A DNA stretch of 49,526 bases from Bradyrhizobium altum (GCF_020889705.1 NZ_JACMYP010000032.1:1-49526); one strand, 5' to 3'; shown: positions 19,261-30,680, numbered from the stretch's first letter. The notes: a model not told the origin generated them from the sequence alone. Program-made: numbers and translations.

Positions 19261-21236
19261 GCGGAGCAATCGTGAAGCGGACGCCGTTCTTCAAGATCCT
19301 GATCGCCAATCGCGGCGAGATCGCGCTGCGCGTCATGCGTACGGCGCGGCGGCTCGGCTACGGCGTTGTCGCGGTCTACTCCGACGCTGACCGCGACGCG
19401 CTGCATGTGCGCGAGGCCGATCAGGCGGTGCGGATCGGCGAGGCGCTGCCCGCGCAATCCTATCTGAAGATCGACGCGATCATCGCAGCCGCCAAGGCGA
19501 GTGGCGCCGGCGCGGTGCATCCCGGCTACGGCTTCCTCGCCGAGAACGAGGACTTTGCGCAGGCGTGCCGCGATGCGGGACTCGTGTTCATCGGCCCGTC
19601 GCCGGAGGCGATCCTCGCGATGGGCAACAAGGCCGGCGCCAAGGAGATCATGCAAAAGGCCGGCGTGCCCTGTGTGCCCGGCTATCAGGGCGCCGATCAG
19701 AGCGACACTGTGATGCTGGCGGAGGCCAAGGCGATTGGTTTTCCGGTCATGATCAAGGCGGTCGCCGGTGGCGGTGGCCGCGGCATGCGGCTGGTCGCGG
19801 ATGCGTCGGCATTTCCGGATGCGCTACGCAGCGCGCGGTCGGAGGCGCAGGGGGCGTTCGGCGATCCCACCGTGATCCTCGAGCGCGCCATCGTCGATCC
19901 CCGCCACATCGAGATCCAGGTGTTCGGCGACCGCTATGGCAACGCGGTCCATCTCGGCGAGCGTGATTGCTCGGTGCAGCGGCGGCATCAGAAGCTGATC
20001 GAGGAGGCACCGTCGCCCGCGGTGACGCCGGAGCTGCGCGCGCGGATGGGTGCGGTTGCCGTGCAGGCGGTCAAGGCGATCGGCTATGAGGGTGCGGGCA
20101 CGCTGGAATTCCTGCTCGATCGCGCCGGCAATTTCTACTTCATGGAGATGAACACGCGGCTGCAGGTCGAGCATCCCGTCACCGAGGCGATCACCGGGCT
20201 CGATCTGGTCGAGCTGCAACTGCGCGTCGCCAGGGGCGAGCCGCTCGACCTGAGGCAAGAGGACATCACCTTCTCCGGTCACGCCATCGAGGTCCGGCTC
20301 TGCTCGGAGGATGCCGGACACGACTTCATGCCGCAATCCGGCACGATGGCGCGGTGGCAGATGCCTGAAGGCATCCGCGTCGAGCACGCGCTGCAGTCCG
20401 GCTCGGAGATTCCGCCGTTCTACGATTCGATGATCGCCAAGGCGATCAGCAACGGCGCAACCCGTGACGAGGCGCGCGGCAGGCTGATCTGCGCGCTGGA
20501 GCAGGTCACGGCCTTCGGCGTCACCACCAATCAGGGCTTCCTGATCGACTGCCTGCGTCATCCGGTCTTTGCCAAGGGCGAGGCGACCACGGCCTTCATC
20601 GGCAGCAACCGCGATGCCCTGCTGGCGTCCCGGCCCGATCGCGGCAGCGACCTCGCGCTTGCGGCGCTACTGCTCTATGTCACCAATCCGCACGCGCCGC
20701 CATGGCAGCGCGGCCGCTCGCTGTCCGCGACATTCCCGCTCGGCCTGCGGATCGATCTCGGTCACGGCGTGCAGGAGATCGAGATCGTCCGCGAGCGCGA
20801 CGGCAGCTACCTCGCCATCCGCAATGGCGATCGTTTCGGCTTCGTGATCGATGAGCTGGATCAAGATAGCATCCGCTTCCACCATGATGGCTTGATGGAG
20901 CAGGCCAGGTTCCTGCGCGACGGCGACCGGCTTTACATCTTGCATCGCGGCGTCACGCTGTCGGTGCGCGATCTCACCCTCGCCCCGCCGGAGAGCGCTG
21001 CGGCTGCCGGTGGCGACGGCAAGGTCCGTGCGGCGATGAACGGCCGGGTCGTCGCGGTGCTGGTGAAAGCCGGCGACAAGGTCGCGGCCGGCCAACCGGT
21101 GATGACGCTGGAGGCGATGAAGATGGAGCACGTGCACACCGCCGGCGTCGCGGGCACGGTGTCGTCGATCGATGTCGCCGAGGGCGAGCAGGTGACGACG
21201 GGGAAGATCGTGGTGGAGATCGAGGCGGCGGCATAG
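19257..21236 (+). CDS. Acyl-CoA carboxylase biotin carboxylase/biotin-carrier (alpha) subunit
   Basis: A 659-residue biotin-dependent carboxylase subunit. Biotin carboxylase N-domain: ILIANRGEIALRVMRTARRL. ATP-grasp: MIKAVAGGGGRGMRLV, ERDCSVQRRHQKLIEEAPSP and FMEMNTRLQVEHPVTEAITG. Middle linker/BT domain: about 450-580. C-terminal biotinyl domain: EAMKMEH at 619-625, with Lys622 the biotin site. It carries out ATP- and bicarbonate-dependent carboxylation of biotin for the upstream subunit. ATG overlaps the previous TGA (ATGA). It is the last gene of the rightward operon. Domain order matches MCC/PCC/GCC alpha subunits. Confidence 0.94.
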   Translation: MSGAIVKRTPFFKILIANRGEIALRVMRTARRLGYGVVAVYSDADRDALHVREADQAVRIGEALPAQSYLKIDAIIAAAKASGAGAVHPGYGFLAENEDFAQACRDAGLVFIGPSPEAILAMGNKAGAKEIMQKAGVPCVPGYQGADQSDTVMLAEAKAIGFPVMIKAVAGGGGRGMRLVADASAFPDALRSARSEAQGAFGDPTVILERAIVDPRHIEIQVFGDRYGNAVHLGERDCSVQRRHQKLIEEAPSPAVTPELRARMGAVAVQAVKAIGYEGAGTLEFLLDRAGNFYFMEMNTRLQVEHPVTEAITGLDLVELQLRVARGEPLDLRQEDITFSGHAIEVRLCSEDAGHDFMPQSGTMARWQMPEGIRVEHALQSGSEIPPFYDSMIAKAISNGATRDEARGRLICALEQVTAFGVTTNQGFLIDCLRHPVFAKGEATTAFIGSNRDALLASRPDRGSDLALAALLLYVTNPHAPPWQRGRSLSATFPLGLRIDLGHGVQEIEIVRERDGSYLAIRNGDRFGFVIDELDQDSIRFHHDGLMEQARFLRDGDRLYILHRGVTLSVRDLTLAPPESAAAAGGDGKVRAAMNGRVVAVLVKAGDKVAAGQPVMTLEAMKMEHVHTAGVAGTVSSIDVAEGEQVTTGKIVVEIEAAA

Positions 21237-21241
21237 GGACT

Positions 21242-21406
21242 GTCGTCCCGGGCAAGCCAACGGGTCGGCGCGAAGCGCGGCCCGATGACAGGCTCCGCGC
21301 GACCCATAACCACCGATCGATGTTGTTGGAACAGGATGTGGCCACAGCTCGGTGCAACAATGAGCGACGGTGGTTATGGGTCCCTGCTTTCGAAAGCAGG
21401 GACGAC
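21242..21406. repeat. REP-like palindromic element (family C)
   Basis: Begins GTCGTCCCGGGCAAGCC and ends in a perfect 22-bp palindrome (21381-21402, centre CTTTCGAAAG) before GACGAC; CCATAACCACC and GGTGGTTATGG are inner inverted arms. It lies between the convergent carboxylase and dppF-like genes and is a likely two-way terminator. Confidence 0.8.
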
Positions 21407-21413
21407 GGCGGAG

Positions 21414-22402
21414 TCACTCGTCCCGCCCCGTCCCGTCATTCAGCCAGCAGGCGACCTGATGCGCCGTGCCGGCCGCTTGCAGTGCCGGGCGCTCCAACTT
21501 GCAGCGATCGATCGCGTAGCGGCAGCGGGTGTGGAAGGCGCAGCCCGAAGGCGGATTGATCGGGCTCGGCACGTCGCCGTCGATCATCGGCGCGAGCCGC
21601 CTGGCCTTGGGGTCGGCGATCGGCACCGAGGCGAGCAGCGCCTGGGTATAGGGGTGGCGCGGATTGGCGAACAGCTCGTGCTTGTCGGCGATCTCGACAA
21701 TACGGCCGAGATACATCACGGCCACGCGGTGGCTGATATGGGCGACCACCGCGAGATCGTGCGCGATGAACAGGTAGGAAAAGTTCTGCTTGCGCTGCAG
21801 GTCGATCAACAGATTGATCACCTGCGCCTGGATCGAGACGTCGAGCGCGGAGACCGGCTCGTCGCAGACGATCAGCCGCGGGCCGAGCGACAGCGCACGC
21901 GCGATACAGATGCGCTGACGCTGCCCGCCGGAGAACTGATGCGGAAAGTTCTTCATCTGGTCGGGCCGGAGACCGACCTGTTGGAACAGCTCCGCGACGC
22001 GCTCCTGCTTCTTCGCGCCGCTAGCCAGGCCATGCACGGTCAGCGGCTCGCCGACAATATCGCCTGCCGTCATGCGTGGATTGAGCGAGGCGAACGGATC
22101 CTGGAACACGATCTGCATCGAGCGGCGATACGGCCGCAGCGCGCTCTTGCTGAGCGGTGCGATGTCCTCGCCATCCAGCTTGATGGCGCCGCTGGTCGGC
22201 TCGACCAGCCGCAGTACGGTGCGCGCCACCGTCGACTTGCCGCAGCCGGATTCCCCGACGAGCCCGAGCGTTTCGCCAGCGCCAAGCGCGAAGCTGACGC
22301 CGTCGACCGCATGCACAGTGCCGACCTGCCGGCGCAGCACGCCGCCGCGCACCGCGTAGTGCTTGACGAGATCGGTCACCTCGAGGAGCGGGCGTTGCTC
22401 GG

Positions 22403-22406
<4 letters not shown>
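21414..22406 (-). CDS. Dipeptide/oligopeptide ABC transporter ATP-binding protein (DppF-like)
   Basis: A 330-residue ABC ATPase. Walker [10 protein letters not shown] is at 51-59, the signature [14 protein letters not shown] and Walker [13 protein letters not shown] follow. The C-terminal oligopeptide-transporter extension carries spaced Cys residues ([19 protein letters not shown]), typical of DppF/OppF. It works with the DppD-like ATPase to power import through the two permeases. Its ATG overlaps the stop of the upstream DppD-like gene (ATGA). It is the last gene of the five-gene importer operon. Confidence 0.92.
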
Positions 22407-23415
<1,009 letters not shown>

Positions 23416-23416
<1 letters not shown>

Positions 23417-24309
23417 CAGCCGCGCTGCCTCGGATCGAGGATGTCGCGCAGCGCGTCGCCGAACAGATTGGTGCCGAACACCGCGAGACTGATCGCGATA
23501 CCAGGGAAGATCACCAGCCACGGCGCCGTGCGGACATATTCAGCAGCGGATTCCGACAGCATGCGGCCCCAGGACGGATAAGGCTCGGGAATGCCGAGGC
23601 CAAGGAACGACAGCGACGCTTCGGTCAGGATGGTCGAGCCGAGCTGCGCGGTGGCCAGCACGATCAACGGTGCGATCGTGTTCGGCAGCACGTGGCGCAG
23701 CGCGATGCGCGTCTCGCTCATGCCGATCGATTTGGCGGCTTCCACGAATGGCTGCTCGCGCAGCGCCAGCGTGTTGGCGCGGATCACGCGGGCAACCGTC
23801 GGGATCAAGGGAATGGCGATGGCAAGGATCACGTTCGGCAGCGACGGGCCGAGCGCCGCGGTCATCACAAGCGCGAGCACCAAGAGCGGCAGCGATTGCA
23901 GGATGTCGGTCACCCGCTGGAACACGAGGTCGACCCAGCCGGAGAGATAGCCTGAGGTGAGACCCACAATGACGCCGAGCGTGGCGCCCAAGGTCGTGGA
24001 GCCGATGCCGACCGCAAGCGAGATCCGCGCGCCATGGACGATGCGGCTCCAGACGTCGCGGCCGAAGGAATCGGTGCCGAACCAGTGCAGCGTGGAGGGG
24101 GCGGCCAGCCGGTGGGCGGAATCGACGGTGAGCGGATCGTAGCGGCTGATCAGATCGGCTGATATCGCGGTCAGCACGAACAGCAGCATGATGACCAGGC
24201 CGATGGTGCCGAGCACATGGCGCTGGGCGAGGAACGCGAACCGCCCCCAGCCGGCCGTGGCGTTGGCTCCGGCGCGTCGCAGTTCGCTGTCGAAATTGAT
24301 CGTCGCCAT
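23416..24309 (-). CDS. Dipeptide/oligopeptide ABC transporter permease (DppC-like)
   Basis: A 297-residue inner-membrane permease with about six membrane segments. The BPD-type signature is [20 protein letters not shown], the EAA-like loop that docks on the ATPase; the N-terminal OppC-type region ([19 protein letters not shown]) and [20 protein letters not shown] confirm the DppC family. It starts at the ATG at 24307-24309, four bases after the DppB-like gene, and is translationally coupled to the DppD-like gene downstream. Confidence 0.92.
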
Positions 24310-24313
24310 CGGG

Positions 24314-25261
24314 TCAGTCTCCAAACCGGATGCGCGGGTCGATCGCCGCATAGAGCATGTCGACGATGAAATTCACGACCACGACGACGACCGCGATGAA
24401 CATCACGAGGTTCTGCACGATCGGGTAGTCACGCCAGCGCAGCGCCTCGACCAGGAAGCGGGCGATGCCGGGGATGTTGAACACGGTCTCGGTCACGATC
24501 AGCCCGCCGATCAGGAACGCGGCCTCGATGCCGATCACGGTGATGACCGGCAGCACGGCGTTCTTCAGCGCGTGGCGGTAGTTCACGGAGGCCTCGGAGG
24601 CGCCCTTGGCGCGCGCGGTGCGGATATAGTCCTGACGCAAGATCTCCAGCATCGAGGAGCGGGTGATGCGCATGGTCAGCGCCGCGCTGCGGAAGCCGAC
24701 CGCCATCGCCGGCACCGCATAGATGGTCAGCGCCTCGAGCCAGGTCTTGGGATTCGGGTTGAAGATCGGCATGGTGCCGAACAGCGAGACCGAAGCCATC
24801 AGGATCAACAGGCCGAGCCAGAATGACGGCAGCGACAGGCCGCTGAGGCTGACGACACGCAGCGCGTAATCGAGCTTCGAGCCCTGGTGCACGGCGCTGA
24901 TCACGCCGAGCGGAATGCCGATCGAGGCGGAGAACAATAGCGCCAGCCCCGCAAGCCGTGCGGTGATCGGGATCCGCGGCAGGATCTCCTCCAGCGCCGG
25001 CTTCTCGGAGACATAGGAATAGCCGAGGTCGCCGTGCAGCAGGCCGCCGATCCAGTGCAGGTACTGGATCACGATCGGCTGGTTGAGGCCGAGCTCGCGC
25101 TCGAGATTGGCCTTGTCGGCGGGATCGACGAAGCCCGCGGCGTCGAACAGGATATCAACGATGTTACCGGGCACGACGCGCAGCAGCACGAAGATGATGA
25201 CCGAGATCCCGAACAGGGTCACGAGCATCAGGAACAACCGCCGCACGATATAGGCAAACAC
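24314..25261 (-). CDS. Dipeptide/oligopeptide ABC transporter permease (DppB-like)
   Basis: A 315-residue permease opening with MFAYIVRRLFLMLVTLFGIS and containing LGLNQPIVIQYLHWIGGLLH, both typical of DppB/OppB. The EAA-like loop ARAKGASEASVNYRHALKNA is followed by three membrane segments. Translation begins at a GTG (25259-25261) with AGGGAGAG upstream. It forms the pore with the DppC-like protein. A 72-bp gap separates it from the binding-protein gene upstream. Confidence 0.92.
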   Translation of the reverse strand: MFAYIVRRLFLMLVTLFGISVIIFVLLRVVPGNIVDILFDAAGFVDPADKANLERELGLNQPIVIQYLHWIGGLLHGDLGYSYVSEKPALEEILPRIPITARLAGLALLFSASIGIPLGVISAVHQGSKLDYALRVVSLSGLSLPSFWLGLLILMASVSLFGTMPIFNPNPKTWLEALTIYAVPAMAVGFRSAALTMRITRSSMLEILRQDYIRTARAKGASEASVNYRHALKNAVLPVITVIGIEAAFLIGGLIVTETVFNIPGIARFLVEALRWRDYPIVQNLVMFIAVVVVVVNFIVDMLYAAIDPRIRFGD

Positions 25262-25333
25262 CCTGGCTCTCTCCCTGATCCCGAATCTTCTCTTGACGCG
25301 CGCCGGCGTCCACTTCGCTCGAAAACGCTATGC

Positions 25334-26929
25334 CTACTTGTCCAGCCAGACGTCTTCGTAGCGATAGCCGTTATAGGAGCTGTTGGACATGATCGTGACA
25401 TTCTTCACGTAAGGCTTCCAGCAAGTACCGGTCCGGGCGTGGAAAATGATCGGACGCGCGACGTCTTCCTGCAGCTTCTTGTCGATCTCCCAGACCAGCT
25501 TCTTGCGCTTGTCGATGTTGGTCTCCTCGGATTGCTGGTCGAACAGCTTCTCGATGTCCTTGTTGCAATAGTTGGTGTAGTTGCGCTCCGAGCCGCAGGC
25601 ATAGTTCTCGTAGAAGGACTGATCGGGCTCGTCGACGGCGTTGCCGGTGAGGTTGAGGCCGAGCGAATAGTCCTTGCGCGCGATCTTCGGAAACCACTGC
25701 GCGGTATCGACGACGTCGAGCTCGGCGTCGATATAGATGCTCTTGATCTGGTCGATCAGGATGATCGCGGGATCGCGGTAGACCGCGATGTTGCGAGTCG
25801 ACACCTTGATCTGCAGGTGCTTGTCCGGGCCATAGCCCGCCTTCTGCATCAGCTCGCGGGCCTCCTCGCGGTTTTTCTCGATGTCGGGACCGTAGCCGGG
25901 GATCTGCTCCAGCATCTCCTTCGGCATCGCCCACAGGCCGTCGGGTGCCGGCTCCATGGTGCCACCGATGTCGCCCTGGCCCTCGAACATGATCTGGATG
26001 AACGCCTTGCGATCGAGCGCCAGCGCCAGCGCGCGACGGATGTCAAGATTGTCGAACGGCGGTCCGCTCGAATTAATGATGATATTGGTGGAGACGTTGT
26101 TCGGTTCCACCACGCAGACGGCCTTGGGGTCTTGCGACTTGACGTCCTTGAGCAGCGGGATCGAGACCTCGGTCGGGAATGTCATGTCGAACTTGCCCGA
26201 CACGAAGCCGAGGATCGCGGTCGAGCGGTTGGTGATAATGGTGAACTCGATGCCATCGAGATAGGGCAGGCCCTTTTTGAAGTAATCCGGGTTCTTGGTG
26301 AGCTTGATCGATTCGTTGGCCTTGAACTCGACGAACTTGAACGGGCCGGTACCAACAGGCTTTGTGCGCATCTCCGCCGGCGACACATGACAGGGATAAA
26401 CCGGCGAATAGCCCGAGGCGAGCAGCGACAATAACGCCGGCTGCGGCCGCTTCAGCTTGAACGACGCCTCATCATCGCCGTTGGTGGTGACCTCGTCGAC
26501 CTGCTCGTACCAGGACTTGCGCGGGTTCTGGCGGAACTTCTGCTGCGACTTGCCCATCAGCATGTCGAAGGTGCATTTGACGTCGGCTGCGGTAAATGGC
26601 TTGCCGTCGTGCCATTTCACGTCCTTGCGCAGCTTGAAGGTCAGGGTCTTGTTGTCGCCGCTCCAGGCCCAGCTCTCCGCCAGCTCCGGCCGGATCGTGC
26701 TGGTGCTGTTCTGGGCGATGTGCTGATCGAAGATGACGAGATTGTTGAAGATAGGCATGAACGGCACGTTCAGCGAATAGGTCGCGCCCTCATGGATCGA
26801 TGCGCTGCCCGGGCTGTCGCGGTGATAGATCCTGAAGATGCCGCCGGATTTCGGCTCGGCCGCGTGTGAAGTGCCGCTGAACGTCAGCACAGACAACGCC
26901 GCGACGGCCAGCGCTCGCACGCTCCGCAT
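25334..26929 (-). CDS. Dipeptide/oligopeptide-type ABC substrate-binding protein (SBP_bac_5)
   Basis: A 531-residue periplasmic binding protein with a Sec signal peptide (residues about 1-24, MRSVRALAVAALSVLTFSGT followed by SHAAE). Family features include LAESWAWSGDNKTLTFKLRK, DVKWHDGKPFTAADVKCTFD, IRRALALALDRKAF and QNPRKSWYEQVDEV. The ATG at 26927-26929 is preceded by GGGAGGGG. It is the first gene of the operon with both permeases and both ATPases. SBP_bac_5 proteins also bind non-peptide ligands, so the substrate is open. Confidence 0.93.
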   Translation of the reverse strand: MRSVRALAVAALSVLTFSGTSHAAEPKSGGIFRIYHRDSPGSASIHEGATYSLNVPFMPIFNNLVIFDQHIAQNSTSTIRPELAESWAWSGDNKTLTFKLRKDVKWHDGKPFTAADVKCTFDMLMGKSQQKFRQNPRKSWYEQVDEVTTNGDDEASFKLKRPQPALLSLLASGYSPVYPCHVSPAEMRTKPVGTGPFKFVEFKANESIKLTKNPDYFKKGLPYLDGIEFTIITNRSTAILGFVSGKFDMTFPTEVSIPLLKDVKSQDPKAVCVVEPNNVSTNIIINSSGPPFDNLDIRRALALALDRKAFIQIMFEGQGDIGGTMEPAPDGLWAMPKEMLEQIPGYGPDIEKNREEARELMQKAGYGPDKHLQIKVSTRNIAVYRDPAIILIDQIKSIYIDAELDVVDTAQWFPKIARKDYSLGLNLTGNAVDEPDQSFYENYACGSERNYTNYCNKDIEKLFDQQSEETNIDKRKKLVWEIDKKLQEDVARPIIFHARTGTCWKPYVKNVTIMSNSSYNGYRYEDVWLDK

Positions 26930-27224
26930 GGTCCCCTCCCACATGTCGGTCTCAATGGCCGATTGGCATCGACGATACCACGGTGAGGCTGTCGAGCAAC
27001 CAGCGAGGGTCGCGAGGGGATTGGCAATTCGGATGACGTGAGAGCATTAAAATTTCCACCGACCGGGAATAATGGCCGTGATGGCGGGGAATTCCGATTG
27101 TTTTGCTATGCAGCGGCGAATCTTCGTTCAATTTCGATTGCTGACGTCGACGCGTGCGGCGTGAAGCGGTCCAAATCAGCGACAGTTTGTCGCCGATATG
27201 GATCAGCGCACCCTAACTCTTCCC
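26930..27224. other. Non-coding gap upstream of the importer operon
   Basis: Nearly 300 bp with no reading frame I can support. It should hold the promoter of the leftward importer operon; I see no confident -35/-10 pair or operator. The rest of the gap to 27342 is a REP-like element. Confidence 0.5.
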
Positions 27225-27322
27225 GTCATCCTGAGGAGCGCGAAGCGCGTCTCGAAGGATCGACGGCCCGACTGTGGCCGTGCACCCTTCGAGGCTCGCT
27301 GCGCTCGCACCTCAGGATGACG
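27225..27322. repeat. REP-like palindromic element (family A)
   Basis: Begins GTCATCCTGAGGAGCGCGAA and ends CGCACCTCAGGATGACGG, with inner arms CTCGAAGGAT and CACCCTTCGAGG. It lies just past the end of the leftward dioxygenase gene. Confidence 0.85.
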
Positions 27323-27342
27323 GTACGATGACCATTCGCGTG

Positions 27343-28230
27343 TCACTCCGCCGCTTGCGACGAGGGTGGGCTCACGCTCGCGACGCCATCGGCCTCGGTT
27401 GCCGAGATCGTGGTGCGAATCATCAGGCGGCCCTCATGCGCCGGCCAGGGACGGCCGCGATGCATGGTGGCGCGGTTGTCCCACATCACGACGTCGCCCT
27501 GCTTCCACTGGTGCAGATAGCTGACGCCGGGTGCGGTCGCAGCTTCGGTCAGTTGCTCGATCAGCGCCTTGCCGGCTTCGGCATCCATGCCCTCGACGCC
27601 ATAGGCGTGGGAGGCAAGATACAGCGCACCGCGGCCGTTGACGGGATTGCGCCACACCATGCGCCAGCACACCGGCGGCAATGCGTCGACTTCCTCGGTT
27701 GTTGCGAGCCCGGTGGCGACCTTGCTGCGCGAATGCGCGTAGGAATGCCAGGCGAACGAGTTCTCCAGCCGCTTCGCCACGTCCTTGTCGAGCCGCTCGA
27801 AGGCAAGCCGCATCGAGACGAATTCGGTCTCGCCGCCATGCTCGGGGATGATGCGCGCCGACAGGATCGAGGTCAGCGCCGGCACGCGCTTGAAGGAGGA
27901 GTCGGTGTGCCAGAGCTGGTTGGCCTTGGCGCGCAGTTGCTGCCGATGGTCCGACGGAACCACCTTGCCGTCGGGCCCGAAGGTCGAGAGGATCACAAAA
28001 TGCGAGCCGGTGCCCATCGATCCGACCTTGGTCGTCTCTGGCGGACCGAAGCGGCGTGAGAAGGCGAGCTGGATGTCGTCGCTGACTTCCTGGCCGCGGA
28101 ACACCAGCACCGAGTGTTCCTCGAACGCCGCGCGCACTGCCGCATAGACGGCATCGCTGGCGGCAACATCCGAAAGCGTGACGCCGCGCAGTTCGGCTCC
28201 GAATCCCTGGCGCAGTAGGATCACTTCCAT
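27343..28230 (-). CDS. TauD/TfdA-family Fe(II)/2-oxoglutarate dioxygenase
   Basis: A 295-residue dioxygenase. The metal-binding facial triad is visible as His108 and Asp110 in QLWHTDSSFK and the distal His257 in MHRGRPWP; Arg268 or Arg272 would bind 2-oxoglutarate. HSVLVFRGQEVSDDIQLAFS is typical of the TauD/TfdA fold. Members hydroxylate sulfonates, phenoxyacetates or similar acids, releasing succinate and CO2. The start ATG at 28228-28230 has GGAGG 8 nt upstream. It appears monocistronic, with a REP-like element after it. The substrate cannot be read from the sequence. Confidence 0.92.
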   Translation of the reverse strand: MEVILLRQGFGAELRGVTLSDVAASDAVYAAVRAAFEEHSVLVFRGQEVSDDIQLAFSRRFGPPETTKVGSMGTGSHFVILSTFGPDGKVVPSDHRQQLRAKANQLWHTDSSFKRVPALTSILSARIIPEHGGETEFVSMRLAFERLDKDVAKRLENSFAWHSYAHSRSKVATGLATTEEVDALPPVCWRMVWRNPVNGRGALYLASHAYGVEGMDAEAGKALIEQLTEAATAPGVSYLHQWKQGDVVMWDNRATMHRGRPWPAHEGRLMIRTTISATEADGVASVSPPSSQAAE

Positions 28231-28309
28231 CGGCAAATCCTCCCTGATTTTTCTTGTTGAGGGGAGGTTAGGGGAAAAGCCTGCCAGCGGCAACGCGGCT
28301 CGCGCCGCC

Positions 28310-29008
28310 TCACCCCATCGCGATCAGATTGTGCCGCGTCCGCCGGTCGGCGACCTCCATGCGACGCGTGACGAAGGCGAACAGCGCCCAGCTGGAATGG
28401 AAGGCGACGCCGGCCAGAACCACGATGGCTCCGGGAATCGGTCCGATCGCGGCGCGGTCCCAGATCTCGCTCACCGTGGTCAGCGGCAGAGGGTGGATCG
28501 CCAGCTTGCCGTAATAGGCGATGGCCTGGATCGCGAAGATCCAGCCATAGGTCCGGCGCAGCCGCCGGCCGATCGCCCGGGCAAGGCTGATGTGGTAGCT
28601 CGGATGGCGGTAGTCGTTGGCGAGCAGCTCGGTCCAGGCCGAGTTCGGCGTGGGACTTTCGCCGCGGATCATTGGCGCGTAGAAATCGGTTTCGAGCAAC
28701 CGCGCCCGGGCGCGCCAGACGTTGAAGTAGCGATAGCGCCGCGCCTCGAACAACAGGAAAACCGTGACCAGCAACCCGACTAGCACCATCGGCAAAGGCG
28801 AGGCCTCCGCGCTGCTGTAGGTCGCCGACAGCGCGATGCCGGTCGTGACCACCGCCCAGTTGGTGGAGCTGTCGAGGCGGGTGCGCCAGACCGTGCTGCG
28901 GTAGACCTCGCCACGATAGAGATGGGCGAGCGCACCGATCTCGGCGGCAGTGAATTCGAGCCTTCCGGCCTGTACCGGCTCGGGCTCGCGCGGCTGGGGC
29001 GACGGCAT
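28310..29008 (-). CDS. DUF2270 integral membrane protein
   Basis: A 232-residue protein matching the DUF2270 family: EIGALAHLYRGEVYRSTVWR, WAVVTTGIALSATYSS, FLLFEARRYRYFNVWRARAR and LARAIGRRLRRTYGWIFAIQ. Four membrane segments are apparent, in two pairs, with a charged cytosolic stretch between. The start ATG at 29006-29008 is set by GGAGG five bases upstream; an in-frame ATG at 29045-29047 lacks such a site. No function is established for the family. Its neighbours on either side do not suggest a role. Confidence 0.85.
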   Translation of the reverse strand: MPSPQPREPEPVQAGRLEFTAAEIGALAHLYRGEVYRSTVWRTRLDSSTNWAVVTTGIALSATYSSAEASPLPMVLVGLLVTVFLLFEARRYRYFNVWRARARLLETDFYAPMIRGESPTPNSAWTELLANDYRHPSYHISLARAIGRRLRRTYGWIFAIQAIAYYGKLAIHPLPLTTVSEIWDRAAIGPIPGAIVVLAGVAFHSSWALFAFVTRRMEVADRRTRHNLIAMG

Positions 29009-29130
29009 GGCGGCCTCCGGCGAAGCTGGCTTGCGATCCAGGAGCATAGCGCGAAATCCGCGCGACGGGCGAGTCTGTTGCGCCGCCCGGCGTCCCCGGC
29101 TGCGACGGCCCGGCTCGCCGCATCACGTGT

Positions 29131-30680
29131 TCACACGATCCGCGAGGTCTTGTTGCCCCAATAGCGATCGCGCAGCAGGCGCTTGTAGAGTTTTCCGGTT
29201 GGCAGCCGCGGCAGCTCGGCCTCGAAATCGACCGAGCGCGGCACCTTCTGGCGCGACAGCGAGCTTGCGCAGAACGCGATCAGCTCCTCGGCGAGCTCCG
29301 GCCCCGGTGCGATGCCGTCGATCGGCTGCACCACCGCTTTCACTTCCTCGCCGAGATCGACATTGGGCACGCCGAACACTGCGGCGTCGGCGACCTTGGG
29401 ATGGGTGATCAAGAGGTTCTCGCATTCCTGCGGATAGATGTTCACTCCGCCGGAGATGATCATGAAGGTGGCGCGGTCGGTCAGATAGAGGAAGTTGTCC
29501 TCGTCGACATAGCCGACGTCGCCGACCGTGCTCATGCTGCCGTCCGCCGAGCGGGCCTCGCTGGTCTTGACCGGATCGTTGAAATACTCGAACGGCGTCG
29601 CGGTCTTGAACCACACCGTGCCCGGCGTGCCCTTCGGGCAGGGCTGCATGTTCTCGTCGAGGATATGCAGGTCGCCGAGCAGCACCTTGCCGACGGTGCC
29701 GCGATGGGCGAGCCATTCCTCGCTGTTGCAGGCGGTGAAGCCGAGGCCCTCGGTCGCGCCGTAATATTCGTGAATGATCGGGCCCCACCATTTGATCATG
29801 TCGTCCTTGACCAGCGCGGGGCAGGGCGCCGCGGCATGGATCGCGATCTCGAGCGTCGACAGATCGTAGCGGCTGCGAACCTCCTCGGACAGCTTCAGCA
29901 GGCGCGAGAACATCGTCGGCACCAGCTGGCTGTGGGTAATGCCCCATTTTTCGACGAGCTGGAGATAGCGCTCGGGATCGAAGTTCTCCATGATGACGAC
30001 GGTGCCGCCCATCCGGATGGTGAGATTGACCGCGGCCTGCGGCGCCGAGTGATAGAGCGGTGCCGGCGACAGATAGACCATGCCCTCGCGGTAATGCCAG
30101 AGCTTGGTCAGGAAATCGAACAGCGGAAGATTTTGCGACGGCGGCTGCTCGGGCAGCGGCCGCACGATGCCCTTCGGCCGGCGGTCGTGCCGGAGGAATA
30201 GAGCATCGCGGTGCCCGCATATTCGTCCGCGATCGGTGTCGCCGGCAGCCCCACGGTGGCCTGTTGCAGCCCGACGATGCGATCGCTCTCACTGTCGCCG
30301 TCGACCACGATGCAGAGCTCGACCTGCGGACACTCCTTCAGCGCCTCGCGCGCGATGTCGAGCTTCAGCTTCGAGGTGATCAGGATCCGAGACTGGCTGT
30401 TGGTCAGGATGTAGGCGAGCTCGCCGGCCGTGAGGTAGGAATTGACGCAGGTGAAGTAGAGGCCGGACCGTTCACCGGCGCCGCAGGCCTCGAGGTAGCG
30501 GTTGTTGTTCTCCATGAAGATCGAATAGTGATCGAGTCGCTTCATGCCGCGGTTGCGGAACAGATGCGCGAGACGGTTGTTGCGCGCCTCGAGCTCGCGA
30601 TAGGTGACGATTTCGCCGGTCCCGGCCATGATGAAGGCCGGTTGCAGCGGGCGCAGATAAGCATGCTTGCCGGTGTACAT
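29131..30680 (-). pseudogene. AMP-forming acyl-CoA synthetase, frameshifted in the ATP-binding motif
   Basis: Two overlapping frames together make one ANL-family ligase of about 516 residues. The N-terminal part (30680 down to about 30180) runs MYTGKHAYLRPLQPAFIMAG to YAGTAMLYSSGTT. The C-terminal part (about 30180 to 29131) continues KGIVRPLPEQPPSQ to DFEAELPRLPTGKLYKRLLR. The join falls inside the P-loop motif: the DNA reads ACCGCCGGCCGAAGGGC where ACC-GGC-CGG-CCG-AAG-GGC is expected, so one G is missing at about 30175-30185. If real, the enzyme is inactive. If a sequencing error, this is an intact ligase in operon with the alcohol dehydrogenase upstream. The C-terminal Lys and GGVNIYP hinge are intact. 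Confidence 0.85.
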
